Source: Marinospirillum sp035271045
GTDB taxonomy: Bacteria > Pseudomonadota > Gammaproteobacteria > Pseudomonadales > Halomonadaceae
Assembly (NCBI RefSeq): GCF_035271045.1
Contig: NZ_DATESC010000024.1
Coordinates: 60,056-124,055 of the forward strand
DNA length: 64,000 nucleotides
Direction: 5' to 3'
Translations under genes and position numbers: made by a program
Shown here: positions 36,034-44,625 of the stretch, in pieces
Position numbering within the stretch: the first letter of the stretch is position 1
Layout of the letters: each line of letters starts with the position of its first letter
Notes under the pieces: generated by a model
The model's database searches: none
What the model was told of the DNA's origin: nothing
The model's input: only the letters and a program-made list of their open reading frames with translations

Positions 36034-36130
36034 ATCTATAATTTGCAATGTGTTTTATCTGTGGCACTATTCAGCCTAAAAATTTTACCTATACTTGTAT
36101 TTATTAGCCTTACTGGAATGGAGACCTAAA

Positions 36131-36616
36131 TTGAAACTTTCAGGGCGTATTTTTTTATGTCTAGTTGTTTTATCGTTGCCTTTAACGCTAAGCGCTAAAT
36201 TGCTAGAATCTGCTTCTGCTGAATCTTATTGGTATTTACAAACCAGTATTTTAACTAAGCACTTTAACCCTAAGCCGGAACATAATAATAATCAAAAATT
36301 AATAGGTATTGAACGTAATAGAGCAGATCGCTACCTTTGGGGTGGCGCTACATTCCTTAACTCTTTCGATCAGCGCTCTTATTATATTTATGTTGGTAAG
36401 CGGTATGATTTTGCTAACACACCTTTTTATAGTAAGTTAACGGGTGGTTTTATTCACGGTTATAAAGGTGAGTATCGTGACAAAATCCCTTTTAATAATC
36501 TAGGCGTTGCTCCTGTTATACTGCCTTCAGTTGGTGTTAAATTTAAAAACACACAAGCAGAAGCTATTTTACTGGGTGCTAATGCCATGATAATAACCAT
36601 TGGGCTTAAAATTTGA
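36131..36616 (+). CDS. outer-membrane beta-barrel protein, PagP-like family
   Basis: A 161-residue exported protein. TTG at 36131 with GGAG 7 bases before it gives a clean signal peptide (LSGRIFLCLVVLSLPLTLSA). The mature part, with SYWYLQTSILTKHFNPKPEHN, DRYLWGGATFLNSFDQRS and YAYVGK-like strands, resembles small barrel proteins annotated in pseudomonads as 'sn-glycerol-3-phosphate transporter' but PagP-like in form. The name is not reliable; I call only the family. Function unknown. Confidence 0.7.
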   Translation: MKLSGRIFLCLVVLSLPLTLSAKLLESASAESYWYLQTSILTKHFNPKPEHNNNQKLIGIERNRADRYLWGGATFLNSFDQRSYYIYVGKRYDFANTPFYSKLTGGFIHGYKGEYRDKIPFNNLGVAPVILPSVGVKFKNTQAEAILLGANAMIITIGLKI

Positions 36617-36651
36617 ATCAGTTCATTTGAGTTTATTAAGTAGGAGTAAGT

Positions 36652-37053
36652 ATGCTAGGTAAGTTGCTAGTCACTTTAATCGTTGGCGGCATTATTTATT
36701 TTTCATGGCGAAATCAGCAAAATAAAAATAATACTACTGTTGAGCAAGAAAAAAATCGCTGCTTACCTGCACCATACGATCAAGTTAAACCGCCGATCAA
36801 GTTAATTTTTTCAGTTGCTTTAGGTGTTATTATTCTAGTGACTATTGCTTGGATGGTTTATGACTGGAAAGATCAGCGCACTTTATTAGAAGTACAAATC
36901 ATCACTTCAACAAGTGCGGGTAATCATTACATTGGCACTTATCAAGTGTATAAAAAAGACCTGCAAGAAAGGGGGTTTATTACTAAAGATGGGCAAATTG
37001 TACGCATTGCCAGTAATGAACGGCTGGAAGTACGTCAATTAGATGCTAATTAA
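36652..37053 (+). CDS. conserved hypothetical inner-membrane protein
   Basis: A 133-residue protein with an N-terminal helix (GKLLVTLIVGGIIYFSW), a short Cys-containing loop (NRCLPAPYDQVKPP), a second helix (LIFSVALGVIILVTIAWMVYDW) and a C-terminal 60-residue globular part ending in a basic/acidic beta-rich stretch (YHIGTY-like, GQIVRIASNERLEVRQLD). Start is ATG with a GTAGGAGTAAG site. No family recognised. It precedes sufE on the same strand. Confidence 0.65.
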   Translation: MLGKLLVTLIVGGIIYFSWRNQQNKNNTTVEQEKNRCLPAPYDQVKPPIKLIFSVALGVIILVTIAWMVYDWKDQRTLLEVQIITSTSAGNHYIGTYQVYKKDLQERGFITKDGQIVRIASNERLEVRQLDAN

Positions 37054-37111
37054 ATGAATACTTATTGAATAATTTCTTGAGTAATCTTTAACAAAATTGG
37101 AGATTTAAACC

Positions 37112-37525
37112 TTGTCAGCAAAAGAAGCGCAACAAATATTGTTAGAAGAGTTTGATTTTTTTGATAACTGGATGGACCGTTATCAATACATTATTGATTT
37201 AGGTAAAGCCTTACCTGAATACCCAGAAGAATGGAAGTCAGCTGACTATAAAATTGAGGGCTGTCAATCACAAGTTTGGATACACCCAGAAGCACATGGT
37301 GAAATTATTTCTTTTGCTGCAATCAGTGATGCGGCGATTGTTTCAGGCTTAATTGCACTGCTAATGCGTATTTACAATGGCCGTACAGCGGCAGAAATTC
37401 TTGCTACACCACCCGACTTTTTAAAAGCTTTAGGGCTTGATAAACATCTAAGCCCCACACGCAGTAATGGTTTGCACGCTATGTTAGAACGTATTTTCGC
37501 CATTGCCAACGCAGTTAAAGCTTAA
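37112..37525 (+). CDS. sufE: SufE family sulfur-acceptor protein
   Basis: Accepts persulfide from a cysteine desulfurase for Fe-S cluster assembly. The acceptor Cys is in KIEGCQSQVWIHPEAHG (about residue 51). The N-terminal YQYIIDLGKALPEYPEEWK and the C-terminal SPTRSNGLHAMLERI are family signatures. At 137 residues it matches SufE/CsdE. The start appears to be TTG 37112 after a TTGGAGA site. No sufS or csdA is next to it. It overlaps the convergent yidD stop by 4 bases. Confidence 0.9.
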   Translation: MSAKEAQQILLEEFDFFDNWMDRYQYIIDLGKALPEYPEEWKSADYKIEGCQSQVWIHPEAHGEIISFAAISDAAIVSGLIALLMRIYNGRTAAEILATPPDFLKALGLDKHLSPTRSNGLHAMLERIFAIANAVKA

Positions 37526-37809
37526 TGATTGCAGTCTGGTTTAGAACACTTTTCAGGCACCATATCAACACCACCCTTGTGTAAAGGGTGGCATTTTCCT
37601 ACGCGTTTAATGGCTAACCATGAACCTTTTAAAGCACCATGCATTTGTACTGCTTCTATCGCATAGCTAGAACAGGTTGGGTAAAAACGGCAGCTAGGCG
37701 GCTTTAATGGGCTAATAAATAATTGGTAAAAACGTAATAAACCAATCAATAGCTTTTTTAATAACCACCCTAAACCTTTTAATGGCATTAACAGCCAGTG
37801 CATTAACAT
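37522..37809 (-). CDS. yidD: membrane protein insertion efficiency factor YidD
   Basis: Small membrane-associated protein that assists YidC/Sec insertion. The family core is RFYQLFISPLKPPSCRFYPTCSSYAIEAVQMHGALKGSWLAIKR, with conserved Cys residues and a CHPLHKGGVD region. At 95 residues it matches. It normally sits between rnpA and yidC; here it is the last gene of the run after hisI (6-base gap), an unusual location. Confidence 0.92.
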   Translation of the reverse strand: MLMHWLLMPLKGLGWLLKKLLIGLLRFYQLFISPLKPPSCRFYPTCSSYAIEAVQMHGALKGSWLAIKRVGKCHPLHKGGVDMVPEKCSKPDCNH

Positions 37810-37815
37810 AGTCAG

Positions 37816-38274
37816 TTACTTATATAAACTAGTTGGGTCAATTTCTGGTGCATTCAGTATTTCTAATTGCCCCTCTTTTAAATCTAAGCCTTTTAAACCC
37901 AGATAAAAACAGCTTTTGCGCCCAGTATGGCAAGCGGGGCCTTGTTGATCGACTGCTAGCAATAAAGCATCGCCATCGCAATCAATCCGTAAGCCTTTTA
38001 ACGACTGTACTTGGCCAGAGCTTTCGCCCTTTCGCCATAAGCGATTACGCGAGCGCGACCAATAACAAGCACGTTGTTCTTGTAGTGAAATCAGCAACGA
38101 CTCACGGTTCATCCAAGCCAGCATCAGCACTTCACCAGTATCAAACTGCTGGGCAATGGCGGTAATTAGCCCTTGTTCATTAAATACCAGTTGATCGATT
38201 GCTTTTGAAAAATCGCGCTGACTACCCACTGGGGCACTTTCTAAATCTAGCCAAAACTCATTGCTTGATGCCAT
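37816..38274 (-). CDS. hisI: phosphoribosyl-AMP cyclohydrolase
   Basis: Zn/Mg hydrolase of histidine synthesis that opens the PR-AMP ring. DCDGDALLLAV supplies the metal aspartates and a Cys; the later GPACHTGRKSCFY carries the other Zn cysteines, so all expected ligands are present. WSRSRNRLWRKGESSG is the substrate region. It lacks the HisE domain and is monofunctional. ATG at 38274 is assumed; TTG at 38280 is also possible. It follows pyrC on the same strand and lies outside any his operon. Confidence 0.92.
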   Translation of the reverse strand: MASSNEFWLDLESAPVGSQRDFSKAIDQLVFNEQGLITAIAQQFDTGEVLMLAWMNRESLLISLQEQRACYWSRSRNRLWRKGESSGQVQSLKGLRIDCDGDALLLAVDQQGPACHTGRKSCFYLGLKGLDLKEGQLEILNAPEIDPTSLYK

Positions 38275-38323
38275 TACCAATTTACCTATCTAACTTTTTA
38301 AATTAACATTCTAGCTTTTTAAA

Positions 38324-39658
38324 TTAACGATCAAATGTAATGCGTTGCCCGTGTACATTTTTACCCAGTTCACCTTCATGCCAAGCAAAACCACCATTCA
38401 CTAAAGTGGTGACTATGCGGCTGTTAAACGTATGGCCTTCAAAGGGCGACCAACCACATTTATAAAGAATCGACTCTTTAGTAACGGTGCTGGTGGCTTG
38501 TAAATCAACCAATACCAAATCAGCAAAATAACCTTCGCGCAAATACCCCCGATCTTTTACTTCAAAAGCATCCGCCGGATTATGGCAAACTTTTTGCACA
38601 AGGGTTTGTAGCGATAAACGCCCAGCATGGTAATGATCCAATAAACTGGGTAAAGCGTGTTGCACTAACGGCAAGCCAGCCGGTGCTTTAAAATAGCTGC
38701 GCTGCTTTTCCTCCCAAGTATGTGGCGCGTGATCGGTTGCAATCACATCAATGCGCCCTTCGGTAACAGCTTGCAAAATAGCATCACGGTCTTCTTTACG
38801 CTTAACGGCTGGATTACACTTAATTTGTGCGCCCAAACGTGCATAATCGTCTTGGCTAAACCACAAGTGATGCACGCAAGCTTCAGCAGTAATGCGCTTG
38901 CCTTTTAATGCACCTGGCTCAAATAATTCTAATTCTTTGGCGGTGGTAATGTGCAAAACGTGCAAGCGAGTATTGTGCTTTTTAGCCAGTGCAACCGCAT
39001 AAGACGAGGATTTCCAACAGGCTTCTTCAGAACGGATATTAGGGTGTTCAGAAAAAGGCACATCTTCGCCGTATTGCTCACGCGCTGCAGCTTCATTAGC
39101 GCTAATCAGCGGCGTGTCTTCACAATGCGTAGCAACCAAGATAGCAGCGTGCTCAAAAATTGCATCCAAAGAAGCGGGGTTATCCACCAACATATCGCCG
39201 GTTGAAGCACCCATAAATACTTTAATACCACAAGCGGCTTGAGGATCAAGGTTTTTAATTTCTTCGATATTGTTATTGCTAGCGCCTAGGTAAAAAGAAA
39301 AGTTAGCGTGTGAACGCCCTGCAGCACGTTGGTATTTATCGTCTAAAGCCGCCACATTAATAGTAAGCGGATCAACGTTAGGCATTTCCATGTAAGTAGT
39401 AATACCACCAGCTACCGCTGCGGCTGATTCTGTAGCTATGTCACCTTTATGGGTTAAACCTGGCTCACGAAAATGTACTTGGTCGTCAATCATGCCCGGT
39501 AATAAATGCAGCCCTGTTGCATCCATAACTTGTTTTGCTGGTGCTGATGATAAATCCGAGGCAATGGCAGCAATGCGTTGATTAGCGATTGCAACATCCG
39601 CCTGCATCAAACGACCTTCGTTAACTAAAGTCGCATTTAAAATGAGTAAATCATACAT
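38324..39658 (-). CDS. dihydroorotase, class I (PyrC/PyrQ-like), QxH metal site
   Basis: Amidohydrolase family enzyme of pyrimidine synthesis, 444 residues from ATG 39658. The usual HxH Zn pair is replaced: the sequence reads MIDDQVHFREPGLTHKG, with Gln60 where the first His is expected and His62 kept. The bridging Lys146 (GIKVFMGAS), His178 (ATHCED), His236 (LHVLHITT) and Asp309 (IATDHAPH) are present. Such proteins occur among Zur-linked paralogues in other gammaproteobacteria; function as dihydroorotase is inferred. Its start overlaps zur by 8 bases. Confidence 0.85.
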   Translation of the reverse strand: MYDLLILNATLVNEGRLMQADVAIANQRIAAIASDLSSAPAKQVMDATGLHLLPGMIDDQVHFREPGLTHKGDIATESAAAVAGGITTYMEMPNVDPLTINVAALDDKYQRAAGRSHANFSFYLGASNNNIEEIKNLDPQAACGIKVFMGASTGDMLVDNPASLDAIFEHAAILVATHCEDTPLISANEAAAREQYGEDVPFSEHPNIRSEEACWKSSSYAVALAKKHNTRLHVLHITTAKELELFEPGALKGKRITAEACVHHLWFSQDDYARLGAQIKCNPAVKRKEDRDAILQAVTEGRIDVIATDHAPHTWEEKQRSYFKAPAGLPLVQHALPSLLDHYHAGRLSLQTLVQKVCHNPADAFEVKDRGYLREGYFADLVLVDLQATSTVTKESILYKCGWSPFEGHTFNSRIVTTLVNGGFAWHEGELGKNVHGQRITFDR

Positions 39659-40121
39659 GGGCTGGCTCCATAAGGTGTTTTTCTGGCTGGCAATCTTGGC
39701 ATCTACCATGCACTTCAATGGTTTTTTTCTCAACACTAAAACCTTGTTTAGCGGCGGCTGCCTCCAAACGTTGATCTATAAATTCTTCATGCAGTTCTTG
39801 CACATTACCGCAAACTTGACAAATCAGCAGTTGGTAAGCTTGTGCGTGTTCAGGGCAGGTGCAACGCACATAAGCATTTAATGATTCTATACGATGAATT
39901 AAACCATTACTGAGTAAAAAGTCGATAGCACGATAAACCGTTGGCGGACGCGCAGACGCATTTTCAGCGGTTAACGCATCTAAAAGGTCATACGCTTTAG
40001 CCCCACCTGGACTATGCACGATCATTTCTAAAACACGGCGGCGGGTGGGCGTTAACCTTAATCCCTCACGTTGACACAGTGCATCGGCTTGGGTCATTAA
40101 TGCTTCAGGTACTTGGCTCAT
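39651..40121 (-). CDS. zur: zinc-uptake regulator, Fur family (Zur)
   Basis: A 156-residue Fur-family repressor. The winged helix (LTPTRRRVLEMIVHSP, ARPPTVYRAIDFLLSNGLIHRIE) is followed by a dimerisation domain with paired cysteines (LLICQVCGNVQELHEEF and GRCQDCQ), the structural Zn site. TVYRAIDFLL and the C-terminal CxxC point to Zur rather than Fur. It is 8-base overlapped with a dihydroorotase downstream and lies 26 bases after the RimK-like gene upstream. Confidence 0.82.
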   Translation of the reverse strand: MSQVPEALMTQADALCQREGLRLTPTRRRVLEMIVHSPGGAKAYDLLDALTAENASARPPTVYRAIDFLLSNGLIHRIESLNAYVRCTCPEHAQAYQLLICQVCGNVQELHEEFIDQRLEAAAAKQGFSVEKKTIEVHGRCQDCQPEKHLMEPAHV

Positions 40122-40147
40122 TTGATGAACTTCTATAAGAATGAATG

Positions 40148-41218
40148 CTACTGATTGTTACATTCTACGTTGGCAGGCTTAATAGAACAAACTTGTTGCG
40201 TATTAGTAAAAGGGGGGATTGGTGATTTTTGTGTGAATAATGGTTTTTGTGTGAATAGCTGCTGCGCTAAATTGACCCTTGTTTGGTAATTTTCAGTAGG
40301 GCCTTTAAGTTTGGCTCTATGCTGGTCAATCGCTTGTAGTCTAGGTTTTAAGCCAGTGCCATTCGCCATTTGAATCGCTAAACCAGGACGCGCATTTAGC
40401 TCTAAAAGCAGCGGGCCTAATTCAGCATCCACCACCAAATCAGCACCCAAATAACCTAAGCCGGTCATGTCATAGCAACGTGCAGCAAGTTCTAAAAGGT
40501 TTTGCCAGTTTTGAATTCGCAACTTATGCAACGCGCTACCTGTGTCTGGGTGCAAATAAACGGGACGATCATGTTGCACGGCTTGAATGGCGGTGCCTAG
40601 TTTTAAATCAATGCCAACGCCAATCGCCCCTTGGTGCAAGTTAGCTTTGCCATCAGAGTCGCGGGTAGACAGCCGCATCATCGCCATCACCGGATAGCCA
40701 TGATAAATAATAACCCGAATATCTGGCACACCTTCAAAAGTAAAATCAGCAAAATCGCTGCTGCTATGAATCAAGCTTTCAATAAGTGCCACGTCTGGAT
40801 GACCACCTAAACTATACAGCCCAGAAATAAGGTTTGATAAATGGCGCTGCACCGTTTGTTGCGTAACCCATTCCCCTGAAGCTTTTAAATAACGTCCCTC
40901 TTTAGCGGACTGAATCACCAAAATACCCTTACCACCACTGCCTTGTGCTGGTTTAATCACAAAACCATCCTGTACTGGTAAATAGCGTTCAAACTTAGCA
41001 ATTTCGGCTTGATGACGAATTACGCCTAATAAAGCGGGTGTGGCAATTTGATAATCTTGTGCTAGCAGTTTGGTTTGTAATTTATCATCGACCAGTGGAA
41101 AGCCTTTTCGCGGATTATGGGCGCTGATACAGGCAAGGTTGCGTTCGTTTAAGCCTAAAACACCCAATTCATTTAAACGTTTAGGGCTAACAAAATGTTT
41201 TTTCAGCCAATTTAACAC
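40148..41218 (-). CDS. RimK-like alpha-L-glutamate ligase (ATP-grasp)
   Basis: A 356-residue ATP-grasp ligase of the RimK superfamily. FVIKPAQGSGGKGILVI is the nucleotide-binding loop, ESLIHSSSDFADFTFEGVPDIRVIIYHG and GYLGADLVVDAELGPLLLELNARPG supply Mg-binding residues. It starts at GTG 41218 with GGAG 7 bases upstream. It is the third gene of the retropepsin / 7TM transglutaminase / ligase operon. The likely activity is adding glutamate-type residues to a peptide or small molecule, but the substrate is unknown. Confidence 0.85.
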   Translation of the reverse strand: MLNWLKKHFVSPKRLNELGVLGLNERNLACISAHNPRKGFPLVDDKLQTKLLAQDYQIATPALLGVIRHQAEIAKFERYLPVQDGFVIKPAQGSGGKGILVIQSAKEGRYLKASGEWVTQQTVQRHLSNLISGLYSLGGHPDVALIESLIHSSSDFADFTFEGVPDIRVIIYHGYPVMAMMRLSTRDSDGKANLHQGAIGVGIDLKLGTAIQAVQHDRPVYLHPDTGSALHKLRIQNWQNLLELAARCYDMTGLGYLGADLVVDAELGPLLLELNARPGLAIQMANGTGLKPRLQAIDQHRAKLKGPTENYQTRVNLAQQLFTQKPLFTQKSPIPPFTNTQQVCSIKPANVECNNQ

Positions 41219-41222
41219 TCAT

Positions 41223-42761
41223 CTACTCCTTTATTTTGGATGAGGCTAAGGCTTGATTAGCCAACGGATTAAAGCGCCAAAGTTCAAATAAACGGTAGCC
41301 GGTGTAACTGCCCACCATCAAAATCAGCGCCAGCACTACCAGCTGCAAACCTAAAAAGTTAAACATCCAGTAACGAACTTCGTAAATATCCATCAACAAG
41401 AAAGCCAAGGTTGCGGTTATTAAACTGCCGCCGCCTTGCTTAACCACTTCCATTGGGCCATCTTCCTCCCAAAGAATCGACATACGTTCAATCGTCCAAG
41501 CCAAAATAATCATTGGAAACAGCGTTACTTTCATGCCGGTTGTAATGCCTGTATGAAAAGACACCACCGCAAACAGCGCAATCATGCCAATCACGCAAAC
41601 AATAACGGCAGCGACCCTAGCCACTAATAATAAATTAAGGTGGGCTAGCAACTGGCGCAGCACCAATCCAGCACCAACTAAAAGCAAAAAGGTAATCAAC
41701 CCTGCTGATAAGGACATTTCTAAAAACGCCAAAGCAATCAGCAACGGCATAAAAGTTCCTGAAGTTTTCAAACCGACAAAAACCCTTAACACCACCACCA
41801 CTAAAGCCCCTAAAGGTAGTAATAGTAAGGTTTTAAATAAGGTTTGTTCAGAAATTGGTAAGCTGTGAATTGAAAGGCTTAACAGCGCATCTTTCACCGC
41901 CAAAGCATTGACACTGCTGCTGGCAGGTTCATGGGTTGAAAGCATCGAAAAAGTTACTTTAGATTCCTGTGCGCCTTCCACTTCTAAAATAGGTCCAGCT
42001 TGCTGTTGCCATAATAGGTAGTTTTTGCCAGTAATATTAATATTTAAAGCCGAGTTGACTGCAAATAACTGCCAGCGTTGTCCATCAAATACCTGCACCA
42101 ACTGCTGCAAGCCTTGCCTACGTCGCCCATCTTCTAGTTGAATGCCATACAGTATTCTAGCCGGTGTTTTAGCATCATTTAACAGATTAACCATGGCTTC
42201 AGCAGCAGTCATTTCACTGAGCAATAAACGCCCATTTTGGTTTTTTTCATTGGTTAATTGCTCTACCAAAGCTTTTGCTAAGCTAAATGCATCTGCTGAC
42301 TCTTGCCATGAACGCCTTAAAATTTGTGCTGCAGCCGCTTGTAAAGGCAAAGACCAGGTGCTGCTGACTAAAGCGGGTGCATGGTCAACTGCTGCAATGT
42401 GTTGTTTAGGATCAAATTGAAATTGAGTACGGTAATAAAGCCATTGTGTTCCAGCCGCCGTACGAATACTCCATTCGGCATAGCGCTGATTACCTTCAGT
42501 AAGACTTACGCCAAACCCTGGTGAAGCTGTGTGTTCTGAACGCATTAAAAAACTTGGCTGGCTTTGTGGAATGGCTAAACGTACTTTAATCGGCTTACCT
42601 TGAGCCTCCATTTCAACCCGTGCTTCTAAATCCCAATAGGTTTGTTGGCTACCTGGCAGCAAAGGCACTTGATGCACAAAATGCCGCCAAGCTGTGTGTA
42701 AGCTGCCTAACATAATAAGAATGAGCGCTGTCCAAAGTAAGGCAGAGCGACTTTTATTCAT
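41223..42761 (-). CDS. inactive transglutaminase fused to 7TM domain
   Basis: A 512-residue inner-membrane protein. One N-terminal helix (ALLWTALILIMLGSLHTAW), a periplasmic region of about 260 residues with a transglutaminase-like fold (AKALVEQLTNEKNQNGRLLLSEMTAAEAMVNLLNDAKTPARILYGIQ) and a C-terminal block of about seven helices (residues 300-490). No catalytic Cys was visible in the fold, as in the named family. Its start abuts the retropepsin stop; the ATP-grasp gene follows after 4 bases. Confidence 0.85.
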   Translation of the reverse strand: MNKSRSALLWTALILIMLGSLHTAWRHFVHQVPLLPGSQQTYWDLEARVEMEAQGKPIKVRLAIPQSQPSFLMRSEHTASPGFGVSLTEGNQRYAEWSIRTAAGTQWLYYRTQFQFDPKQHIAAVDHAPALVSSTWSLPLQAAAAQILRRSWQESADAFSLAKALVEQLTNEKNQNGRLLLSEMTAAEAMVNLLNDAKTPARILYGIQLEDGRRRQGLQQLVQVFDGQRWQLFAVNSALNINITGKNYLLWQQQAGPILEVEGAQESKVTFSMLSTHEPASSSVNALAVKDALLSLSIHSLPISEQTLFKTLLLLPLGALVVVVLRVFVGLKTSGTFMPLLIALAFLEMSLSAGLITFLLLVGAGLVLRQLLAHLNLLLVARVAAVIVCVIGMIALFAVVSFHTGITTGMKVTLFPMIILAWTIERMSILWEEDGPMEVVKQGGGSLITATLAFLLMDIYEVRYWMFNFLGLQLVVLALILMVGSYTGYRLFELWRFNPLANQALASSKIKE

Positions 42762-43622
42762 TTATTCAGCCTCAGCAGGTGCATTGTTAATAATCTCTGG
42801 CTTGCCCTGAATATAAGTTTGACTAACATCAATCACAGCAATGTCCATAAAAAAACGCCGCCCAAGTAATATAGGGAAGGTTAAATTACTACGATCCGTT
42901 AAAGTAAATTCAACGGGTTGTGTTAAAGCGCCTAGCTGTATCGGTAACGTAATGACAGGACGATTTTCTGAGCCTGTTGCTTGAATAATATTCACCTTAC
43001 GCACCAAAGGTGCTTCAATAATCGCTTCAAATGCTGGTTGATTGTTTTCTGGCTGATAATGGGTTTCAAACCTTACCCAAGTTTTGCCATCACGCTCAAA
43101 CTGCTGCAGATGAATGGCGTGTAAAGAAGAAGTGTTTGCACCAGAATCAATTCTTGCAGGTAAAACTAGCTGTTGTATTGGCAACAACACCCACTCATAT
43201 TCGCCTAACAGCAGCTTGCCATCATTTTGCACCACCTCCGTGATTGGTTTGTTAATGATTAACCCTTGTGCGGTGCTATTACTCTGGTCAGGTGCTAATA
43301 AGTGACCTAATTGTTCAATTTGAAAGGTGTGCTGGCGTTGAAAAAGTAGGTTTTCTTGTTGATATTTTTTAAGCAGCGCTCTTAGGTTACGTATTTCTTG
43401 CGCTTGTTGTTTGTGGCTGGCTAATTGACGCTGCTCTAAAGCTTCCAATCCTTGCCAAAAATTATTTTGCAGCGTTTGACTTGACAGTTGTAACTCTTCT
43501 TTAGTTACGGCGGGTGGTAGGTTATCTTTTTGTGCGGGTAGTAACTGGCAACCAGTAACAAGCACCACAAAAATACTAATGACTAAAAGTCGGGACGTAA
43601 TTAGTTTGCTGCTAGTCATCAA
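42762..43622 (-). CDS. retropepsin-like aspartic peptidase, lipoprotein
   Basis: A 286-residue secreted protein with a lipobox (LLVISIFVVLVTGCQ, Cys about residue 25), a helical stretch (about 50-120) and a C-terminal retropepsin-like domain. LPARIDSGANTSSLHA contains the catalytic DSG, and FPILLGRRFFMDIAVIDVS is the second conserved strand. This family is annotated as RimK-associated ATP-dependent zinc protease but the fold suggests an aspartic peptidase. First gene of the three-gene operon. Confidence 0.83.
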   Translation of the reverse strand: MMTSSKLITSRLLVISIFVVLVTGCQLLPAQKDNLPPAVTKEELQLSSQTLQNNFWQGLEALEQRQLASHKQQAQEIRNLRALLKKYQQENLLFQRQHTFQIEQLGHLLAPDQSNSTAQGLIINKPITEVVQNDGKLLLGEYEWVLLPIQQLVLPARIDSGANTSSLHAIHLQQFERDGKTWVRFETHYQPENNQPAFEAIIEAPLVRKVNIIQATGSENRPVITLPIQLGALTQPVEFTLTDRSNLTFPILLGRRFFMDIAVIDVSQTYIQGKPEIINNAPAEAE

Positions 43623-43685
43623 TAAAAACCTTAGCGTGATTAAATGGGTGTAATTAAAAGTGGTTAAACATTAATGCTAAGGATT

Positions 43686-44495
43686 CTAGGGTTTTCTATC
43701 ATTGGTTGCAGTGTCTTGCAAAGACGACACACCAACTTCAGTCTTTTCAAGGTCTTGTAAGATACCTCGAAAAACTATATTGGGATCACGCCCAGCAACT
43801 AATGCTTTAAGTGTTTTAGAGTGAAACTCACGACGGTAAAGCACCGCAACAACAGCAACAGTTGAAAAAATCAATACCAACGGGTGTAAAAACCAGCCCA
43901 ATAATGCTAAACCAAAATAATAGGCTCTTAGACCATAATTAAATTGATTGGCGGCTAGGTCGATAACATTTGCCGCTTGAATAGCAAAGGCACTTCTAGC
44001 CCCAGGAGTAATGCTTTTTTCACTAGGCAAGGGCGCACTCGCAATTAAAATCGCACAAAAATTGTACTGACGCATCGACCAGCTAAAGGTAAAAAAAGCA
44101 TAGATAAAAATACTAATCAGCAGCAATAACTTAATTTCTATGCCTAACTCGGTGGGTGCTAACATTGCAAAAGGTAGCGCGGTCATAATAGCTAAAACTT
44201 TTTCTGTTGCGCCTAATAAGCTAAATAAAGCCGCCAAAATCAGTAATGAACTGGATGCAAAAAAAGCCCCGTTACGTTCTAGGTGGGTCATAATGGTTGC
44301 ATCAGCAATGCGTACTTCTCGATCAACCATACGCTTCATCCAATCATAGCGGTAGCTGTGCATCGTTGCGGCTAAACAACGCTTAGTTCTTAAACGTAAA
44401 CGGCAATAATAATAGTACCAAGCCCAACACATAAAAAAACAGCCTATAGCTAACCAATCCAAGCAGCTAAAGGCATTTAAAAGACTTATAGGCAA
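43686..44495 (-). CDS. DUF599 family membrane protein
   Basis: A 269-residue protein with about four membrane segments. CLAATMHSYRYDWMKRMVDREVRIADATIMTHLERNGAFFASS is the DUF599 signature, followed by helices LLILAALFSLLGATEKVLAI, LLLLISIFIYAFFTFSWSM and GLALLGWFLHPLVLIFSTVAVVAV. The C-terminus is hydrophilic. Function unknown. Same strand as, but 63 bases upstream of, the retropepsin operon. Confidence 0.88.
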   Translation of the reverse strand: MPISLLNAFSCLDWLAIGCFFMCWAWYYYYCRLRLRTKRCLAATMHSYRYDWMKRMVDREVRIADATIMTHLERNGAFFASSSLLILAALFSLLGATEKVLAIMTALPFAMLAPTELGIEIKLLLLISIFIYAFFTFSWSMRQYNFCAILIASAPLPSEKSITPGARSAFAIQAANVIDLAANQFNYGLRAYYFGLALLGWFLHPLVLIFSTVAVVAVLYRREFHSKTLKALVAGRDPNIVFRGILQDLEKTEVGVSSLQDTATNDRKP

Positions 44496-44625
44496 AGCAA
44501 ACTCCTTAATTTTTTGGTAAAAATAACTTGCGCTTAATATGTTATTATGAGCAATAGCGTATATTTTGTTATACTTAGCTTAACTTTTTCCAATTCTTCC
44601 CATTGATCCTGTATGGAAAACTTCC

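Noticed and set aside
36131..36616. Naming the barrel protein a glycerol-3-phosphate transporter
   Set aside because: That label circulates for similar proteins, but the sequence is a small exported barrel-like protein and not an MFS transporter.
37816..38274. HisI as a zinc-independent paralogue
   Set aside because: All expected zinc cysteines and metal aspartates are visible, so the sequence gives no support for zinc sparing; only the gene context hints at it.
40143..40165. A GAATG-N13-CATTC inverted repeat in front of zur as a Zur box
   Set aside because: The arms are only 5 bp, the spacing is 2 bases longer than the enterobacterial Zur box, and it overlaps the end of the ligase gene. 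Not strong enough to call.
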